64,000 nucleotides of DNA from assembly GCA_964403505.1 (NCBI GenBank), contig CAYOFP010000002.1, positions 1 through 64,000 of the forward strand, given 5' to 3'. The notes under the pieces were generated by a model. That model saw only the letters and a program-made list of their open reading frames with translations. It was not told where the DNA came from and searched no databases. Of this stretch, positions 51,364 through 60,486 are shown piece after piece. The stretch is from CAKSEI01 sp964403505. GTDB lineage: Bacteria > Bacillota > Clostridia > Oscillospirales > CAG-272. The translations under genes were made by a program, and so were the position numbers. How positions within the stretch are numbered: the first letter of the stretch is position 1; every line of letters begins with the position of its first letter.

Positions 51364-51708
51364 ATGAATGATATATTCGAGCGCCTTTCGCACTCTGCTT
51401 TCAGGAGCAGATTTCATCTCGGCGCAAAAGAAAAGGAATACGTTAGGCAAAAGGGATACGAAACCATAAATGAGCATACGCACGATTTTATAAGGAAGCG
51501 CTTAGCTCCGGACTTGATACCGAACGATGGTAAGCAAACGCCGATGCGGGGTCATCCCACGTTTATTGCACAGCATGCGACAGCCACTTGCTGCCGTTCC
51601 TGCTTATATAAATGGCACAGGATACCGATGGGCAGGGCGCTTACCGAAGAAGAGACAGAATATATATGTGATGTGATAATGCATTACATAAAAAAGGAAA
51701 TGAACTAA
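51364..51708 (+). CDS. DUF4186 protein
   Basis: 114 residues. The sequence FERLSHSAFRSRFHLGAKE, NDGKQTPMRGHPTFIAQHAT and ATCCRSCLYKWHRIPMGRAL is the DUF4186 pattern; conserved Cys-Cys-x2-Cys and His residues suggest a metal site. Function unknown. It starts 23 bases after the preceding gene. Confidence 0.85.
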   Translation: MNDIFERLSHSAFRSRFHLGAKEKEYVRQKGYETINEHTHDFIRKRLAPDLIPNDGKQTPMRGHPTFIAQHATATCCRSCLYKWHRIPMGRALTEEETEYICDVIMHYIKKEMN

Positions 51709-51718
51709 AGAGGGAGAA

Positions 51719-52015
51719 ATGTCGTTTATAGCACTTTTGTGTATCATAACCGGCGTAGGTATGCTGGCATTCGGCTATCAGAAGGCCGTAAAAAATGAGT
51801 ATGCGCTCATGCGCTTATACCGGGAGGGCAAGTGCGGCAAAAAAGAGGCAAAGGTAAGCGGCGCTCTTCAGCTCGTTTTCGGTTTTCTTAACTCAGTCTT
51901 TGCGATTCTGTTTTTTATAACCGAGTCAAGAATCATATTTTATATCTGCACGATTGTGCTTTGCCTGACTGCAGTCGTTTTTGCGGCTGTATATGCAATG
52001 ATCGAAAAACGCTGA
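51719..52015 (+). CDS. Small three-helix membrane protein
   Basis: 98 residues with three hydrophobic helices (LLCIITGVGMLAFGYQ, ALQLVFGFLNSVFAILFFI, FYICTIVLCLTAVVFAAVYA) and a basic loop. GAGGGAG upstream. Resembles the small DUF3784-like membrane proteins, but I cannot confirm it. Its stop lies within the terminator stem. Confidence 0.7.
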   Translation: MSFIALLCIITGVGMLAFGYQKAVKNEYALMRLYREGKCGKKEAKVSGALQLVFGFLNSVFAILFFITESRIIFYICTIVLCLTAVVFAAVYAMIEKR

Positions 52016-52037
52016 TTTTCAGAAAATCAGCGTTTTT
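52005..52037. terminator. Bidirectional terminator
   Basis: 15-bp perfect stem AAAAACGCTGATTTT with a 3-base loop, between the small membrane protein gene (+) and rnhA (-). Confidence 0.9.
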
Positions 52038-52038
52038 A

Positions 52039-52476
52039 TTATTTTAGCTTATTGTATTCACTAACAGCGAGTGCGTCGCAGCGTTCGTTGTAGGGGTGTC
52101 CGTCGTGGCCTTTGATCCATTCGTACCTGATCTTGTGTATCTCGCAGAGGTCGAGCAGCTGTCCCCACAGATCGGGATTGAGCGCAGGCTTTTTGTCGGC
52201 TTTTTTCCATCCGCGCGCACGCCATGAGCTCGCCCAGCCTTTGGACAGTCCGTCTATGACATATTTGGAATCGGAGCAGAGTGTGATATCGCACGGCTCT
52301 TTGAGCGCCTCGAGGGCGGCGATGACTGCGTATAGCTCCATGCGGTTGTTCGTCGTTTGCGCTTCTGCGCCCGACAGCACCTTTTCTTTTCCCTTGTATA
52401 CTATGATAGCGCCCCAACCGCCTGCACCGGGATTTCCGCTGCACGCTCCGTCGGTATAAATATCCACATGTTTCAT
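52039..52476 (-). CDS. rnhA: Ribonuclease HI
   Basis: 145 residues. Degrades RNA in RNA-DNA hybrids. The four catalytic acids are visible: Asp in IYTDGACSGNPGAGGWG, Glu in TTNNRMELYAVIAALEAL, Asp in LCSDSKYVIDGL and the C-terminal Asp in ERCDALAV, with the flexible His in WIKGHDGHPYNE. Own promoter. Confidence 0.97.
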   Translation of the reverse strand: MKHVDIYTDGACSGNPGAGGWGAIIVYKGKEKVLSGAEAQTTNNRMELYAVIAALEALKEPCDITLCSDSKYVIDGLSKGWASSWRARGWKKADKKPALNPDLWGQLLDLCEIHKIRYEWIKGHDGHPYNERCDALAVSEYNKLK

Positions 52477-52482
52477 ACCTAT

Positions 52483-52511
52483 ATTGTATCAAATATCCTT
52501 GAAAAAATCAA
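52483..52511 (-). promoter_or_regulatory. Predicted promoter of rnhA
   Basis: TTGATT (52506-52511), 17-base spacer, TACAAT (52483-52488) on the minus strand, overlapping the divergent promoter. Confidence 0.65.
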
Positions 52512-52527
52512 TGTGATGTGGTAAAAT
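52499..52527 (+). promoter_or_regulatory. Predicted promoter of the glycosyltransferase-pncC operon
   Basis: TTGAAA (52499-52504), 17-base spacer, TAAAAT (52522-52527). Its -35 region overlaps that of the rnhA promoter. Confidence 0.65.
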
Positions 52528-52552
52528 TAAGAAAAAACGGCGGAGAATTCAA

Positions 52553-53296
52553 ATGAGTGATAAAATATCGATACGTGGTGTGAATTTTGATAATGTCAGC
52601 CTTGACGAAGCGGCTGATATCGTCAACGGATTTATCTTAGGCGAGGGAACAAAGACCATTCACACGCCGAATGCGGAAATCGTGCAGTTGTGCGTAGAGC
52701 AAAATGAATATTATGATCTGATAAATTCTGCGGATCTTATTATCCCGGACGGTAGCGGCGTCATACTCGCCTCCAAAATACTCGGCACGCCCTTAAAAAA
52801 GGGAAAGGTGGCGGGGATCGAGCTTGCAGAGCGTACCCTCGCTCTTTCTGCCGAGCATGGATATAAGGTGTTTTTTCTCGGAGGAAAGCCGGGCGTCGCT
52901 GACATCGCCGCACAGAATATGAAGGAAAAGTATCCGGGACTCGATATCGTCGGTACGAACGACGGATATTTCAAAAAAGAGGGCGAGGAGACCGATGCTG
53001 TCATCGAGAAGGTAAACGCAAGCGGCGCACAGGTGCTTTTCGTTTGCCTCGGCGTTCCGGCGCAGGAAAAGTGGATGTATGCAAATCGTGATAAATTGAA
53101 TGTCAGGGTCATGGCAGGACTCGGCGGTTCTCTCGACGTATATGCCGGAAATGTGAAGCGTGCGCCGAAGATATTTATCAAGCTCGGTCTCGAGTGGCTC
53201 TACCGCCTGATGAAAGAGCCGTCGAGGATCGGACGGATGATGAAACTGCCGAAGTTTATTCTCGGAACGTTTTTTTCAAAAGGTAAGAAATCATGA
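52553..53296 (+). CDS. WecG/TagA/CpsF-family glycosyltransferase
   Basis: 247 residues. Family members add N-acetylmannosaminyl residues to lipid-linked sugars in wall teichoic acid or capsule synthesis at the inner membrane. Seen: HTPNAEIVQLCVEQNEYYDL near 42, ADLIIPDGSGVILASKILG near 63, FFLGGKPGVADIAAQ near 105, FVCLGVPAQEKWMYANRD near 165, and the conserved C-terminal WLYRLMKEPSRIGRM. No other teichoic acid genes are nearby. Overlaps pncC by 4 bases. Confidence 0.93.
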   Translation: MSDKISIRGVNFDNVSLDEAADIVNGFILGEGTKTIHTPNAEIVQLCVEQNEYYDLINSADLIIPDGSGVILASKILGTPLKKGKVAGIELAERTLALSAEHGYKVFFLGGKPGVADIAAQNMKEKYPGLDIVGTNDGYFKKEGEETDAVIEKVNASGAQVLFVCLGVPAQEKWMYANRDKLNVRVMAGLGGSLDVYAGNVKRAPKIFIKLGLEWLYRLMKEPSRIGRMMKLPKFILGTFFSKGKKS

Positions 53297-53775
53297 CTCC
53301 GGAGGAAAGCCTTGTATATAAGCTGATAGAGAAGGGCATGCATATCGCCTTTGCAGAATCCTGCACAGCAGGGCTTTGCGCCGCACGGCTCGTGAACGTA
53401 CCCGATGCGTCAAAGGTGCTTGATGTCTCGTTTGTCACATATGCAAACGAAGCGAAGATGCGGTATCTCGGCGTCGGCGCTGACACGATCGGAAAATACG
53501 GCGTCGTGAGCGAACAGGTCGCATGTGAGATGGCGTGCGGTGCGGCGCATGCGGCAAAAGCCGAGGCCGGTGTCGGCATATCCGGCATTGCAGGGCCGGG
53601 CGGAGGAACGCAGACAAAGCCGGTAGGGACAGTTTGCTTCGGCTTTTTCGTAAACGGGGAAAGCTATACTTTCACAGAGCGTTTCGGCGATATCGGGCGA
53701 AACGAAGTACGCCGTGCAAGCTGTGATTTTGTATATGATAAGTTAAATGAAATCGTAGAAAAAAATCCCATATGA
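53293..53775 (+). CDS. pncC: Nicotinamide-nucleotide amidohydrolase (CinA C-terminal family)
   Basis: 160 residues, the stand-alone C-terminal domain of CinA. Deamidates NMN to nicotinic acid mononucleotide in pyridine nucleotide salvage. Seen: AFAESCTAGLCAARLVNVP near 20, SFVTYANEAKMRYLGV near 45, VVSEQVACEMACGA near 75 and GISGIAGPGGGTQTKPVGTV near 97. No N-terminal MoaB-like domain. The stop lies in the terminator stem. Confidence 0.93.
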   Translation: MTPEESLVYKLIEKGMHIAFAESCTAGLCAARLVNVPDASKVLDVSFVTYANEAKMRYLGVGADTIGKYGVVSEQVACEMACGAAHAAKAEAGVGISGIAGPGGGTQTKPVGTVCFGFFVNGESYTFTERFGDIGRNEVRRASCDFVYDKLNEIVEKNPI

Positions 53776-53798
53776 CGTTATGTCATATGGGACTTTTT
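53766..53798 (+). terminator. Terminator after pncC
   Basis: 11-bp stem TCCCATATGAC and its complement around a short loop, followed by CTTTTTG. Confidence 0.85.
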
Positions 53799-53842
53799 GT
53801 TTGTAATGCCGCTTTACTCAATTTTCGGCATTACGTTCCCCT

Positions 53843-56800
53843 TTATTCTGCGGTGAATTCAAATGCATCGGAGCGGAATACTCCTTCGCTCGATGTGAAC
53901 ACCACAGGTTCGATGACGTAGTTACCCTCGTTTTTGATTATCAGCGGGATCTTTATCTTGTCGGCGGCTTTTTCACCGACGTTGATGACCAGACTGTCTG
54001 CATTTGCGGTAATGTAGACATAATCCTGATTCGTGCCCATGCCGATATACCTGAAGCAGTTCGGCAGAGCCACTCTGATTCTTCCGCATCTGACAGGAAG
54101 GTAAGCTAAGTCAAGGTTCAAATATGCAATTTGGTATTTACCCGTGTCACCGGATATGGAGGCTATGATATCACCCGTGCCGTCCTCCTGCCCGACGGTA
54201 TAGTCGGCCTGATATACGGCGCAGATGCGTATATTATCGCTCTTTGTCTCAAAGCTGATATCACTTAAGTCCTTTTCATTTATCTTTACCTTTTTTATCT
54301 CTATGCCGTTTACGGTAACGGTGTCTTTGAAAGCGCCGCACGATATCTTTACGGTGTCGGTCTTTGTGATATCGGGTGTGTTGTTTTTGATATATGAAAG
54401 TACTGCAAAGGGCAGATATAGGGTATACGGCTTGTCATCTATGACAGCGTCTATCATAGCTGCGGCATTTTCCTTGTCTATGAAGGTGGCGGCAATGATC
54501 CTCAGCGCCGCATAGTCTTCATCGTCGCATTCGCCGGTCATCGTTTTGTAGACCTCCTCGGCGTTTGTATAATCGCCGACAAAGGCAAATGCACAGCTCA
54601 TAAGAGCCCTACAGTATTCGTTATCGCCGATTTCGTTTTTCGCATACCGCAGATCGACTAACACACTGTCGCCGCATGCGGCACGGTATAATAGATAACG
54701 GAAATAATCGAGCCTGCTGTAACCGGGTTTCGGCGTGTAGTACCTCGTGGACCATAAGCCCGATGCGTGTATATAGTAGTTAAACAGTGCGGTCATAACG
54801 GGCGAGCCTTCGCCTTCGGGAAGATAGGAGAGAAGATGATCTTGACTGCAAAGATACAGATTTATCGTACTGTAATCCGTTGCAAACGACAGCGTGTCAT
54901 CGCCGAGTATCTGCTTCTTTTGAAGGGCGGCTTCATTATTGCAGACGATCGTGTCGAGCCGCTCGTTGAAATGACGCTCAAGATAATCGAAATACTTTAG
55001 ATACCTTTGTGTCTGGGTATTGTATATCTCGAGGGTCACGGGCAGGGCAGACGGCGTGATCACGGGGGTGTCATTCGGTGAGAATTCCTCCTGCTTCACG
55101 ATCTGCTGGGCAGAGTTTATGATTTCAAAGGGATATTCCACCGCATCCTTGTAGTCTCCGCACACGGCGCTTATGTTTGCGGTGTATGTGCCGACAGGCA
55201 GCTTCCCGAGGTTCACGCTTGCGTTTGCGCCTGACATCGCAGTTAAGGTTTCGCAGAAGTCCGCTTCTTTTACCGTAAATGTGAATTCTACATTTGCTAT
55301 TCCGGATTCAAGTATGCTGTTTGCATTCAGCACGAGATCGTCTGAGCTCTTGACGTTTCGGGGCGGTGTCGACTGGATGAAGAAGTCCATGCACGCAGAT
55401 ACAAAGTGCCGTGCACTGCCCGTATATACACCGTCCTTTACGGCGTGGGTCGTGATGCGGTATTCGCATACGTTGTCGGGCAGAGTAAAGGTCACGGTCG
55501 CCTTACCGTTTTTATCCGTTTGCACCGTCTTAAAGCATGCGGTGTCGTCAAACGAGTCACGGGTCGTTGCCGATCCGCTCTCCTCAGGATTGCCTCCGCC
55601 CATTCCGCCCTCAAAGGGTATCATCTCAAAAATGCGGTGGGATGAGTATGAGTAGAAATTGGCTTTTCCTTTTCCATATGAGCGTGAGGGGAAGATCGAG
55701 TTGTCGGGATAAGTGAGGAATACCGCCTCGTTTACCACGCTTATATTCGTCGTGCAGGATATCGCATCGCCCTTGGCGTCTTTGGTCGTGATGTTCAGCG
55801 TCACCGTGTCGCCCGGGCTGTATACCGTTTTGTCCTCGGCGATATCGATATTGATCTTCTTTTCCTCGTGGCCGCTATAAATATCGTTCGTCGGCATACG
55901 GTAGAAGTGACCGTCGGTATAATACGCACCCGTCAGATACGCCCACGGGAACATTTCCTCGGTCGTCGTTACCGAGAGGTCGCTGTCTGCCGATAAAAGC
56001 TTGTGCGAGATGATTCCGTCGTTGTATATTAACCGTAATACCGTTCCGCCTGTCTGGACATTGCCGTTTCTGTCGGTCAGGGTCACACCGACTTTCTTTC
56101 CGATACCGCACCCCTCGGAATCAAAGTCGCTATTTAAGCGGTATTTGCAGTTGTCGTAGAGCAGTCCGTGTTTCCCCGGCTTAAAGTAGGAGGCTTTTAA
56201 ACTCATATTGCCGGTCATGATAACTGTTTTCGTTTCCGGATCGGTTATATAGAGCGAACAGTAGAGGGTGTAGCTCTCATTTTCCGTCGCATCGGGTATC
56301 GAGTATTTACCCGTGTCGATTACTGCCTCTCCGTTTACGATGTCGACGGTAAATTTATCGATTTCGGTGTACGAACTGTCGTAATCATATTCGTAGTAAT
56401 ATTTTTTTGTATATTCGTCGTATGCTTTTTCCTTTTTCTTTCTCTCTTCTTTTTCTAATAAGATATATACCTCGGCGCTTGAATTTGCGCCTTCACCTAA
56501 AAAATCTTTTTCGCCCATATAGCTGTATTTAATATTCTCTTTTCCGTCTGTTGCGATTTTTTTCAGGTTTATATAGATTGCTTCATCGGTTTTTTCCGTC
56601 ATTGCGAAGCATTTTGTATTAACCAAATAGAAGTGACAATAGTCATTATTCTCGTCATCTCCCGAGTATATCGTAATGCTGTCCGACATTATCTGATAAA
56701 ACTCCTCTAATCTGTCGGATGTATGGTACAATTTTTGCGTCTGAATCGAGAAGTGGGCATATCCGTTTTCGTCACATACCGAGTCGTATGTATCTCCGTA

Positions 56801-58621
56801 GTAGCGTGCCTGCACACGCTTTCCTTTGACGGTGACGCCGGATATGTGAGTGACCAATACATCGAAGTCGTAGCTGTCGCCTGCATAGGCGTAGTTTTTG
56901 TCAGCCTTTACCTCAAAAATATAGTTTTGCAGATGATAGTTCTGTATGTGTATCGTGCATGCGCCTATGATGGTATTATCATATTTGAGCCTGATGTACA
57001 GGTCATCCCGGCTCACGTGATTTACGAGATCAAATTCCGTTTCAAACGCTCCGTATTTATCAGGAGTGACCGTGACGGTCTGTTCACCGTCGCCGAGGAC
57101 TACCGTGAAGCTTTTATCGGCTTTATCGCCGAAAAGCTTTGTCGGCACAGCGCCCCATACATGTACGGTTTCGTCCGGTTTGTACATTGTTTTGTCGGTG
57201 TAGATAAACGATGAGATATATTCACTATTCGTGAAGTTCTCTATCGCTGCCATGAGCGGCATCTCTTTGCTTCCGATCTTTACATAGCCGCCATTACTGC
57301 CTACATCTTTGAGTACGGCGATGCCGTTGTTATCTGTCTTGTATTCTTTTTCGTTGTATTCTACACGTGCGTCGGAAAGCAGTCCGTTTTCGTCTGCTGC
57401 CCAGGCGATAATATCGTTATTTGTGACCCCGAGGTATGCTCGAATATTGTTTACCTGTATGATCCAGTCGAAGATAAAGCGTCCTTCAGCATTGTATATA
57501 TGTGCCACATAATAACCGCAGTCAAAGTCGAGCGGTATGTTGAAAAATGAATAATAATCCTCCGCCGAGGTTTTTATATCCTCGATCCTGCCGTATTCTT
57601 CTGTTGCGATATTGAGGCTACCCATCGCATATGACGCCATGTCATCGCCCGTGCTGAATTTATCGACTACTGCACTGACGGTGCCGTCCTCGGCCAAGTG
57701 CCGTTCTCTGTAAACGACCGTGACGTCCTCTCCGTCGGTATAAGTGTTGACCTTATCGGCACTCACCGTGATCGGGGAGCAGAAGTTTGACCCGTCATAA
57801 GAAGAGATTGAGAAGGAGAATGAGTAGCTTGACTCAAGCGACAGCCCATCGCTTTTTACTCCTTTCAATACGGTGATGGTGTATGTCTCATTCTCTGCGA
57901 GAGCTTCATTCGGTGTAAGACGTGCCGTCCTGCCGATGTATTCCCACGTGCCGTCTATTTGAGGCTCGGTTTTTACATATTCGGACAGATCGGATGTGAT
58001 AATGCTTGAAAACTCTATTTCTATGACGGTGTCTTTGTCAACGTCTGACGCTAAGCTGCGGGGGTATGTGCCGCTCACCTGTAATGCCGACTCGGTCTGG
58101 AACGCCCATGAGTATTCGACGGCGCTGTTTTCTACGTATGATACCTGTACGGTGCTTGCGCTCGATAAATAATTCGACAGGGTAACGGCGTAGCAGTTTT
58201 CTGTCTCTGTCTTTTCGACGGTATATTCGGGACCGCCCGAGATAAATACGTGCTCTCTGACTCTGTCGACCGTTCCGTTCTCACACTCGACGATAAAACG
58301 TGTATCGAGTGAGATGAGGTCGCCGTCTGTTTTCTCTGCGGTGATATTCAGTATTTTGAAATCGCCGAGCGGCTCGGTCTCTTTCTCCGTTTCGTGTGTT
58401 GTGTCTTCGCCCTGCGTCGGAGGAACGGAAACAGGCGATTTATGATTATTTATCTGTATTACGGTAAATACGGAGGTGACGATCAGGCAGAAGGATGCGG
58501 CGAGCGCAGTGATGCGCAGAGCGGCGGCACGTCTTGCTTTCTTTTCGTTTCTTTGCTGGTACTCGGCGATGAGGTCGTCATCTATCATGCCGAGCGCATT
58601 TGTCAGCTTGTCTTTTTTCAT
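53843..58621 (-). CDS. Alpha-2-macroglobulin-like protein with anti-sigma-type N-terminus
   Basis: 1592 residues. Residues 1-33 are cytosolic (MKKDKLTNALGMIDDDLIAE), like the short N-termini of ECF-partner membrane proteins; one membrane helix follows (about 34-56), then a Pro/Thr/Glu linker and extracytoplasmic Ig-like domains. Macroglobulin-type domains follow: a bait-like MG2 start TDKTMYKPDETVHVWG near 475, and an A2M domain near 1020 (RDSFDDTACFKTVQTDKNG, then VTFTLPDNVCEYRITTHAV). A helical region follows, but there is no CGEQ thioester motif. The gene overlaps the ECF sigma gene by ATGA, so the two are translated together. Likely a surface sensor or trap that controls the sigma factor; this is inference. 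Confidence 0.85.
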   Translation of the reverse strand: MKKDKLTNALGMIDDDLIAEYQQRNEKKARRAAALRITALAASFCLIVTSVFTVIQINNHKSPVSVPPTQGEDTTHETEKETEPLGDFKILNITAEKTDGDLISLDTRFIVECENGTVDRVREHVFISGGPEYTVEKTETENCYAVTLSNYLSSASTVQVSYVENSAVEYSWAFQTESALQVSGTYPRSLASDVDKDTVIEIEFSSIITSDLSEYVKTEPQIDGTWEYIGRTARLTPNEALAENETYTITVLKGVKSDGLSLESSYSFSFSISSYDGSNFCSPITVSADKVNTYTDGEDVTVVYRERHLAEDGTVSAVVDKFSTGDDMASYAMGSLNIATEEYGRIEDIKTSAEDYYSFFNIPLDFDCGYYVAHIYNAEGRFIFDWIIQVNNIRAYLGVTNNDIIAWAADENGLLSDARVEYNEKEYKTDNNGIAVLKDVGSNGGYVKIGSKEMPLMAAIENFTNSEYISSFIYTDKTMYKPDETVHVWGAVPTKLFGDKADKSFTVVLGDGEQTVTVTPDKYGAFETEFDLVNHVSRDDLYIRLKYDNTIIGACTIHIQNYHLQNYIFEVKADKNYAYAGDSYDFDVLVTHISGVTVKGKRVQARYYGDTYDSVCDENGYAHFSIQTQKLYHTSDRLEEFYQIMSDSITIYSGDDENNDYCHFYLVNTKCFAMTEKTDEAIYINLKKIATDGKENIKYSYMGEKDFLGEGANSSAEVYILLEKEERKKKEKAYDEYTKKYYYEYDYDSSYTEIDKFTVDIVNGEAVIDTGKYSIPDATENESYTLYCSLYITDPETKTVIMTGNMSLKASYFKPGKHGLLYDNCKYRLNSDFDSEGCGIGKKVGVTLTDRNGNVQTGGTVLRLIYNDGIISHKLLSADSDLSVTTTEEMFPWAYLTGAYYTDGHFYRMPTNDIYSGHEEKKINIDIAEDKTVYSPGDTVTLNITTKDAKGDAISCTTNISVVNEAVFLTYPDNSIFPSRSYGKGKANFYSYSSHRIFEMIPFEGGMGGGNPEESGSATTRDSFDDTACFKTVQTDKNGKATVTFTLPDNVCEYRITTHAVKDGVYTGSARHFVSACMDFFIQSTPPRNVKSSDDLVLNANSILESGIANVEFTFTVKEADFCETLTAMSGANASVNLGKLPVGTYTANISAVCGDYKDAVEYPFEIINSAQQIVKQEEFSPNDTPVITPSALPVTLEIYNTQTQRYLKYFDYLERHFNERLDTIVCNNEAALQKKQILGDDTLSFATDYSTINLYLCSQDHLLSYLPEGEGSPVMTALFNYYIHASGLWSTRYYTPKPGYSRLDYFRYLLYRAACGDSVLVDLRYAKNEIGDNEYCRALMSCAFAFVGDYTNAEEVYKTMTGECDDEDYAALRIIAATFIDKENAAAMIDAVIDDKPYTLYLPFAVLSYIKNNTPDITKTDTVKISCGAFKDTVTVNGIEIKKVKINEKDLSDISFETKSDNIRICAVYQADYTVGQEDGTGDIIASISGDTGKYQIAYLNLDLAYLPVRCGRIRVALPNCFRYIGMGTNQDYVYITANADSLVINVGEKAADKIKIPLIIKNEGNYVIEPVVFTSSEGVFRSDAFEFTAE

Positions 58622-59175
58622 AACCCAAACCCCTCCTTTGTTAAATATTTTTTGAGCTCTTCTCTTAACCTATGTAAAATCGTTTTAATCGCCGATTCCC
58701 TTATTCCGTATTCACGGGATAATTCGGTGATGGACAGCATGTTCCAATACCGCCCGATGAAAAGCATGCGTTTCTTGTAGCTGAGCGAGCGTAAAAATTC
58801 ATTGATCTTCTCTGCGAGCATCTTTTCGTCGAGGGCATCCTGCGGGGATTCTCCCTCGGATAATATATTCTCGAGCTCGTCGAAAACGAGTATGTACGAG
58901 TGTTGCCGCTTGGACGCATTGTCCTTTCGCAGCTTGTCGAGCGATATATTCCGTGTCAGCTTGCCGAGATACCCCGAGAGATTATTCGGTCGGTTCGGCG
59001 GTATTGACTGCCACGCACTCAAAAATGTGTCGTTGACACATTCCTCCGCATCCTCTTCGGACTGAAGGATGGAAAACGAGATTTTGAGGCAATATTTATT
59101 GTACTGTCGGTGAGCTTCGTCTATCGCAGATTCGTTCCTCTGCCAGAAAAGCTCAATTATATCATTGTCATTCAT
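58618..59175 (-). CDS. ECF-family RNA polymerase sigma factor
   Basis: 185 residues, AGGAG 7 bases upstream of the ATG. Region 2 (YCLKISFSILQSEEDAEECV, TFLSAWQSIPPN, LSGYLGKLTRNISLDKLRK) and region 4 (FLRSLSYKKRMLFIGRYWN, MLSITELSREYGIRESAIKT) are both clear. Upstream is an ECF-type promoter resembling that of the other ECF gene, so autoregulation is likely. The following macroglobulin-like gene overlaps by 4 bases and is its presumed regulator. Confidence 0.92.
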   Translation of the reverse strand: MNDNDIIELFWQRNESAIDEAHRQYNKYCLKISFSILQSEEDAEECVNDTFLSAWQSIPPNRPNNLSGYLGKLTRNISLDKLRKDNASKRQHSYILVFDELENILSEGESPQDALDEKMLAEKINEFLRSLSYKKRMLFIGRYWNMLSITELSREYGIRESAIKTILHRLREELKKYLTKEGFGL

Positions 59176-59206
59176 ATGAAATCTCCTGACGATGGTGTCA
59201 TATATA

Positions 59207-59234
59207 TAGACGTAAAAAAATCAAAAAGGTTACA
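59207..59234 (-). promoter_or_regulatory. ECF-type promoter of the sigma/macroglobulin operon
   Basis: On the minus strand TGTAAC (59229-59234), 16-base T-rich spacer, CGTCTA (59207-59212). Same spacing and hexamer pattern as at 7876-7904. Confidence 0.6.
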
Positions 59235-59303
59235 CTTTTTTTGTAAAAAAAATAAATTTTTTTCTCGTGACCCACAATTTGCGTGTTTTTTTCCGTCATG
59301 TTA

Positions 59304-59332
59304 TTGCTAAAAAAACCAAACGGCATTATAAT
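59304..59332 (+). promoter_or_regulatory. Predicted promoter of the glycerophosphodiesterase gene
   Basis: TTGCTA (59304-59309), 17-base spacer, TATAAT (59327-59332). Confidence 0.65.
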
Positions 59333-59359
59333 ATAGTAAAAAATACCGAGGTCTTGAAA

Positions 59360-60196
59360 ATGAATACAGTATACGAGCTTTCAAAAAATAAAGGCATACT
59401 TTTGGCGGCGCACAGAGGAGTATGCGGCGGCAATATACCGTGTAACACGCTGCAGGCGTTTGAGATTGCCGTACGGCAGGGCGCGGATATTGTCGAGCTC
59501 GATGTCGAGCGCAGTGCGGATGATCGGCTTTTCATACAGCATCCCGGAATGGAGTGGGTGCATATCGGAAACGAAAGATCCATAAAGGAGTACCCGGCGT
59601 CCGAGGTCGTGGATTTTGTCCGTCTCAATGCGGATATGAATCCGACGGCATGGAAAATGATACGATTTGAGGATGCGCTTGAACTTTTACGTGGCAGATG
59701 TATTATAAATATAGATAAATTCTGGGAAAATCCCGAGCTCATCGCAAATGCCGTGCGTAAACTGGGAATGACCGATCAGGTGATCATAAAGAGCCCCGAT
59801 AACCCCGAGTATATCGATGCGGTCGAGAGATATGCGCCCGAGATACCGTATATCCCCGTCGTTTCCGATACCGATAAGACCCACGAGGAGCTGATGTCGA
59901 GAAATATCAATTACGTCGGTGTCGAGGCGATCCTAACAAGTGAAGAGGTCGAGACGGCATCTCACGCATATATCGAGCGCCTTCATAAAGACGGAAAATT
60001 CGTATGGGTAAATTCGCTTGTATATTATTATAAAGCGATCCTGTCCGCAGGACACGATGACGATATCTCCCTGACCGACGACCCCGCCAAAGGCTGGGGC
60101 TGGCTCGCCTCCCGCGGCTACGACGTAATACAGACAGACTATCTTCTCGCCTGCAGACTCTACCTCGAGAGCATTGGCAAACGTACGATTCAGTGA
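59360..60196 (+). CDS. Glycerophosphodiester phosphodiesterase family protein
   Basis: 278 residues from the ATG at 59360 (CCGAGG upstream); the frame continues left but without a ribosome site. Hydrolyses glycerophosphodiesters to glycerol 3-phosphate and an alcohol. Seen: LAAHRGVCGGNIPCNTLQAF with the catalytic His, IVELDVERSADDRLFIQHP with the metal-binding Glu and Asp and second His, and a C-terminal GYDVIQTDYL. No signal peptide, so cytosolic. Confidence 0.88.
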   Translation: MNTVYELSKNKGILLAAHRGVCGGNIPCNTLQAFEIAVRQGADIVELDVERSADDRLFIQHPGMEWVHIGNERSIKEYPASEVVDFVRLNADMNPTAWKMIRFEDALELLRGRCIINIDKFWENPELIANAVRKLGMTDQVIIKSPDNPEYIDAVERYAPEIPYIPVVSDTDKTHEELMSRNINYVGVEAILTSEEVETASHAYIERLHKDGKFVWVNSLVYYYKAILSAGHDDDISLTDDPAKGWGWLASRGYDVIQTDYLLACRLYLESIGKRTIQ

Positions 60197-60277
60197 TGAT
60201 ATAACGATACAACATGCGATGCATGATATAATAACATTCTATCATGTTTTTGCGTATGTTTCAACACAGATAAAAAC

Positions 60278-60310
60278 AAAAGAGCCGGTCAAAAGATCTG
60301 CTCTTTTTTC
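60278..60310 (+). terminator. Terminator after the glycerophosphodiesterase gene
   Basis: AAAAGAGC / GCTCTTTT stem around a 14-base loop, ending in a T run. Confidence 0.7.
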
Positions 60311-60374
60311 AAACTCAGTAAAAGTCATGAATATCCGGAAAATCCGTGCAACGAAACCTCGCCAATATTGTCGA

Positions 60375-60403
60375 TTGAAATATGTTCCGTTTTATGGTAT
60401 AAT
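60375..60403 (+). promoter_or_regulatory. Predicted promoter of the channel gene
   Basis: TTGAAA (60375-60380), 17-base spacer, TATAAT (60398-60403); start codon 84 bases downstream. The rest of 60311-60486 is AT-rich and shows no gene. Confidence 0.7.
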
Positions 60404-60486
60404 ATATTTGGATGTTTGTAATTAATGCATTGAAATTTTGGAAATGATGTATTCTTTATGTGCTTTTAATTGGATGGTAATGAATA

